Source of the DNA: Lantana camara
Lineage: Eukaryota; Streptophyta; Magnoliopsida; Lamiales; Verbenaceae
Assembly (NCBI GenBank): GCA_037501455.1
Contig: CM074860.1
Coordinates: 51,160,501-51,224,500, forward strand
Direction of reading: 5' to 3'
DNA length: 64,000 nucleotides
Part shown: in pieces, positions 59,779 to 64,000 of the stretch
Position numbering within the stretch: the stretch's first letter is position 1
Layout of the letters: every line of letters starts with the position of its first letter
Notes under the pieces: generated by a model
Seen by the model: only the letters and a program-made list of their open reading frames with translations
Databases searched by the model: none
What the model was told of the DNA's origin: nothing
Translations under genes and position numbers: made by a program

Positions 59779-62700
59779 TGTAACGCCCCGGTTTTTCATT
59801 TTAACTAATGTGTCATTTTGTTTATAAATTGCGCAATTTAATTATTTAATTATATGATTAATTGTTTTTAAATGTGTTATATTTGTTTTAAACTATAGAC
59901 TGTTGTTGTTTTAATGTAATTCATTTTATTTTAATTTGATATCTAGTGTTTAACTTCTTAATTAATGTTTCATGTTACCTTAACTATTTTGGTAATTCTG
60001 TTAATTAATTTCAACATGTTATTAGTTGGTTTTAATTTAATTAAAATGGAATTTAAGTTTTAGTAATTAATTTATAACGTTATGAATTCATTATTGCGCA
60101 TGAGTGTTCTATTTGGGCTTCGTTCTTATATGTAATGATATCAGAATGGTATGGAAATTTAGTATGTCGTAAATATGTGTGTTATGAACATACCTATATG
60201 CTCGGTTATATTTTCGGATTCATTTGACGTGTTAACGAATTTAATTTTGATTGTGGAACCAAATCGGGGACTAACGAGCAATTAGCGCACCCTTGGTTCC
60301 GTACGTGATATCTTGAGCTCGGGAATTCGGATTCGAATTCCGTCACCTCCGTTGCCTTCGTATCGACTATTCGGAGACAATGGAACAAGCCTCATACCTT
60401 TCTGAAATCATTAAGACCTTCGAAATCCAACCGTAACAGACAACTCGTGCAAGAAGAGCTCCTTTTGTTGACTAGGCTTCATGGTGGGACCCTTTTTACT
60501 CAACCTAACCTAACCAAAGCTTAACCATGAATTTTGTACCTTGAGTTAAGCCTTTCTCCTCTCTTTTAGCAGCAAAAAACCGAGCCAAATATCTCCCCTT
60601 GCTGCTGCAACTGATCGAGATAGAGGAAGAGAAGGAAAGGAAGAAAAACCCTTAGCCATTCTTGTGATTTTGAGCTCAAATCACCTCCCTTATTCTTCTA
60701 ATCTTCAAGGTATGAATATTTATGTCTTCTATACTCTATTATGCTTGATTTCATCTACTTACAACATGAATTGGATCAGATTTGGTTAGGGTTTGAGTGA
60801 TGAGTTTGGTATGAACTTTTAGCGATTTTTGTTTTTGTGACCTATTTACTTGTGTAGCTGATTTTCTTGCTTATACATGATTATATGAGCTTTTTTCTTG
60901 GCCTATTTCCTTCCTAACTGATAGTATATGATATTAGGAGGATTTTATCTCTTGACCCTTTGATGAAATTATGAGATTTGGGGCTTCAAACTTGATGTTC
61001 AAAACTGCCTCCTCTGTTTCGGGACTGCTGTGTGGATTTATGGTTTGTTGCTTGATCAAATGACCTTCTTTTCGTGTGAATTTGCATGGATACTATGTAA
61101 ACGCATTGCTCTATATATTAACATTCATGTTTCAAGTATTTGGATCCATTTTAAGCCTCAAAACCGAAAGACATGGCCTGTTCTTATGCATGATCTATGA
61201 CAGACCTGCTGCTGTTGCGTTTTGTGAATTGTTGGTCATTCTAATGTGCTTTAATTCGTGCCATTTTGCACATATATGATGTATATTAGTTTTTTAGTAT
61301 GTTATCATGCATTCCCCAAGGTTTCAGTTCCAAATTCAGCTCCTAAGTACTTGATCATGGCTTGATTAAAACAATAGGGCTCTTATGTGCGATTTTGGCG
61401 ACCTAGTTTTGCTGCATGATTCAGATGCTCATAATGTGTGATTTAGCCTTTTCACTCTAAATAAAATATGTTCCTTACACGCTAAATATGTTGTATATTA
61501 AGTTTCATAGCATTTGGAGTTGATTTGGTATGCTTTTGGATTGATTTTGTATGGGATCAGTTTTGCCTGTAAAGCCTTGTGTGCGAGTTTGGTTCTGTAC
61601 CGTGACACCCCCGTGTCTCATTTACACTAAAGTGTGAGACACGGGCGTGTCACACCTTCTGGGCATGTCTGTACTGAGCCACGGTCGTGGCAAAGTTTAC
61701 CTAAGGTTGGTGACACCCCCGTGTCCCTTCCCCTGCGCAGTCCTTGTTGCTTCCTTTTCGGTTTTGATTTGTTTCACCTCTTTAATGACTTTCTCTCCTT
61801 TTGTGTTGCACTATGAACTTGTTTTGCTATATGTTGGGAGCATTATGGTTTAATTTCATAGCATTTGGATGAGTTTTAGGCATGCTTTTGCTTAATGCCG
61901 TTTATATGTGTTTATATGTCGTTTGTTAATCGCTTAACACATTTTCTATATTATATAATTCCTTCTTGTTGTCAAACTTTGGAAATATGCTATATTATGT
62001 AATATGAGGTATGTAGTAGAGTTTTGGGAAAGATTGAATATGTACCACGCCACTATTTGAGTTCTTGAATTAATTTGATTGGAGATATGAATTGATGAAT
62101 TTGAATGAAAATGAATGACTTGGTTATACGATTTAAATGCCTTAATAATGCACATGAACATTTTCATGACATAATATCATCTTTTATGCATTCATATCAT
62201 GCATGTGCATTGTCGTGCGTCATTTATGGTTCATTTAGAGTCTTGAGTCTCACGAACACGTCATGTTGTCTTTTGTACAGTTTATCTCCAGGGTGGAGAG
62301 ATCTTGATCCTTCGGGCACTTGGTAACTCGTATCCTTGTTTCGTCTTGTACCAGGTGAGGGTGTTTTTGTTCTAGCTATGTAATAAACCCTACAACCCTT
62401 ATGTGAAAAGCTTTGGCCAAAACCTTATGATTATATATATGTTACTTTTAAAGTAAAGTCATCGAGTAAATATTGATCGAGTAAACCCCCTTTTCAAATG
62501 AATTATGAAATATGTTTTGTTCTTATGAATTGAAATGTTTGGCGAGACACATTTATGATTTATGATTGTACGGGCCCCGGGACTTAGTATAAGTGGCTAA
62601 CCGAGGAAGCAAGGGCTGACGGGGATCCCATATACTAGTTCCAACCAATTACGGCGAAACGGACTTCGTCAAGGAGTTTTTGACGGGGAAACGCTAACCG

Positions 62701-62842
62701 GGCTTTCAGGCCTCATGAACCTCATAGCCGCATTGATATGATTGGGTGGTCGGGCCTTGCAAACCCGTCCACCACCCGGAGGAAGAAGGTTGGAACTGAT
62801 TTATGATTATGTTATGTTATGTTATGATTATGCACCGTGCGG
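59779..62842 (+). repeat. 3' LTR of element E, 3' end deleted
   Basis: Matches 55088-58153 with only scattered differences, then breaks at GCACCGTGC (62832-62840) and continues as F sequence GGTAAGAATAG. About 0.78 kb including the acceptor-like site and LTR end is missing. Confidence 0.9.
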
Positions 62843-64000
62843 TAAGAATAGTAACTAGGGTTTTGAAGTGATATTTGATACTACTGGAGATAGAATTGGA
62901 ATTAGGGTTTGTAGATGATATCAAAATTCTTGAAATAATTCAAGGATTCATTTGACTGTAATATTTGATAGGAAAAAGTGTTCCGAGAAATTCCTAATTT
63001 TATGGAATGAATAGTGATCAAGGGACCTAATAGTAATTTTGATCAATAATTTTTTGTAAAGAGGGTCGGGTCTTGGAAAGCATATGTAAGTATTAGAAAA
63101 ATATAAGTGTCATTCTTCTAAGGTTCTATGAATGAGATAAAGAGGATATGGCTTAGTGGATAAACAGTGACATGGGGATAAAATCGTAACATTGATTTAA
63201 AATTTTCAAAAATGATTTTAGGACATGAGGATATGTAGAAAATTTGGAGAATTCTAAATCACAAAAATAAGTAGAAATGTGGAGTGTAACAGCCCGAAAC
63301 CCGCCTGCAGATATTGTCCGCTTTGCTATCCATAAGTCGGTATAGCCTCATTGTTTTGTTCTTACCGCTGGAATTTAAACCCGAAGGTGCCAGGAAAACG
63401 CGTCTACAAGGGAGAGGTGTCCACCCCCATATATGGCAGGCTTTGTTCCCCTCTCCAACCGTTGTGGGATGGGCGCACCACATGGAGAATTTTGAATCAC
63501 AAAGATATGTAGAAATGTGGGAGATTTTGTATCACAAAAATATGTAGGTAATATGCAGGATTTTATATCACATACATAGCCTTTCCAGTTTAGGAAGGTG
63601 ATGTCATGGATGATGTCATATTTAATAAAAATAAGTATAAAATAATGTAAAATTTTTTCAAGATTCGAGAAATGAGAGCCTGAAATGTTAAAAGTAGTGA
63701 AGGAATGAGCATAAAATGAGCTTCATCATGATCATATATGTGTGACGTTTAGGTTTTGAGTTTGAAAGTTATAGACTTTAGAAATCTTGGAAATCGTGAT
63801 AAATAATATAAACGAAGCTATGACGAAGGTTAAAGGTTGAGAAAAATATCATGGTTAGAGAAAAATTCAAGAAACGTTTTAAGTATCATTTCGGATATTA
63901 AATGAAAGCTAAACGTTGATGATAAAATAATGAGTTTTAAAAAGGAAAATAGTCATGAAATAAGCCACGGCGGGAATTAAGTTTTAGGATGAGTATGAAA
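62843..64000 (-). repeat. LTR-like sequence F, part 2 (tandem U3 repeats)
   Basis: 62843-63152 matches 54778-55087. 63153-63230 is the sequence that once followed the E insertion site. 63231 to the window edge then matches about 54125-54700 again, apart from the TRIM-like insert. This gives a repeat period of about 1.04 kb and at least three units before deletion. No gene is seen. Confidence 0.7.
63285..63482 (+). mobile_element. TRIM/SMART-like solo LTR, 198 bp
   Basis: TGTAACAGCCCG...GGCGCACCACA with perfect 5-bp TSDs TGGAG (63280-63284 and 63483-63487). It interrupts a minisatellite whose uninterrupted form is at 54166-54190. It has inner inverted arms GGGAGAGG / CCTCTCC around a TATA-like CCATATATGG. 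Layout and wording resemble short terminal-repeat (TRIM) LTRs found widely in flowering plants; the exact family is not assigned. The plus orientation is tentative. Confidence 0.85.

Larger units (their letters stand above)
55088..62842 (+). mobile_element. Element E: non-autonomous LTR element with giant LTRs and tiny interior
   Basis: 5' LTR 55088-58928 (3841 bp), interior 58929-59778 (850 bp) and 3' LTR 59779-62842 (about 3064 bp, last 0.78 kb deleted). Primer site and polypurine tract are both in place and the LTRs are nearly identical, so it was mobilised fairly recently. The interior codes for nothing recognisable. Left flank TGACT (55083-55087) would be the TSD; its partner was lost with the 3' LTR end. 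Confidence 0.9.

Overview
This is a gene-poor, AT-rich stretch of plant nuclear DNA made almost entirely of LTR retrotransposons nested in one another. No host gene, rRNA, tRNA or CRISPR array was recognised. The evidence is: repeated LTR ends of the form TG...CA, 5-bp target-site duplications (TSDs), initiator-Met-tRNA primer sites (TGGTATCAGAGC), polypurine tracts, and broken gag/pol reading frames of both Ty3/gypsy (chromovirus, Tekay/Del-like) and Ty1/copia type. The species cannot be named from this sequence.

Layout. 1-3571: minus-strand gypsy element A (gag pseudogene, primer site, one LTR), inserted into the LTR of element C. 3572-8207 and 34551-34643: minus-strand, heavily deleted element C. 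8208-34550: plus-strand element B, inserted in C with TSD TCAGT. B is a tandem dimer (LTR-internal-LTR-internal-LTR) with no recognisable coding capacity. Its first LTR holds a 9.4-kb Ty1/copia element (9256-18625, TSD AAACG). 34642-51349: minus-strand chromovirus D, also dimeric (LTR-gag/pol-LTR-truncated gag). Its outer LTR carries a 4.2-kb solo LTR (46644-50809, TSD GGTAT). 51350-53591: 5'-truncated plus-strand LTR G, related to C. 53592-55087 and 62843-64000: minus-strand LTR-like sequence F with tandem repeats, split by element E and hit by a 198-bp TRIM-like solo LTR (63285-63482, TSD TGGAG). 55088-62842: plus-strand element E, with 3.84-kb LTRs around only 0.85 kb of non-coding internal DNA.

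How the parts relate. Only D (gypsy) and the copia element retain recognisable enzymes: integrase, reverse transcriptase and RNase H in both, with protease in D only. All are broken by stops, frameshifts or deletions. B and E have no recognisable proteins and would have depended on other elements. Although their sequences differ widely, the long gypsy-type LTRs share a common plan: U3 inverted repeats, a leader ending in an AAG/GT splice-donor-like site (seen in all but 5'-truncated G), a mid-LTR cluster of short GC-rich dyads with family-specific arms around a GGGC-like centre (five families), a shared TTGTCGTGCGTC block (B, C, D, E, G), a pyrimidine tract plus TTGCAG acceptor-like site just before a CTAGGCGG-like box, and a GTGCGGGGGATGTGG-like stretch before the end. 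This suggests, but does not prove, that these LTRs carry a removable intron of about 1.3-2.5 kb and a fast-evolving stem-loop module. That is the most interesting signal in the window.
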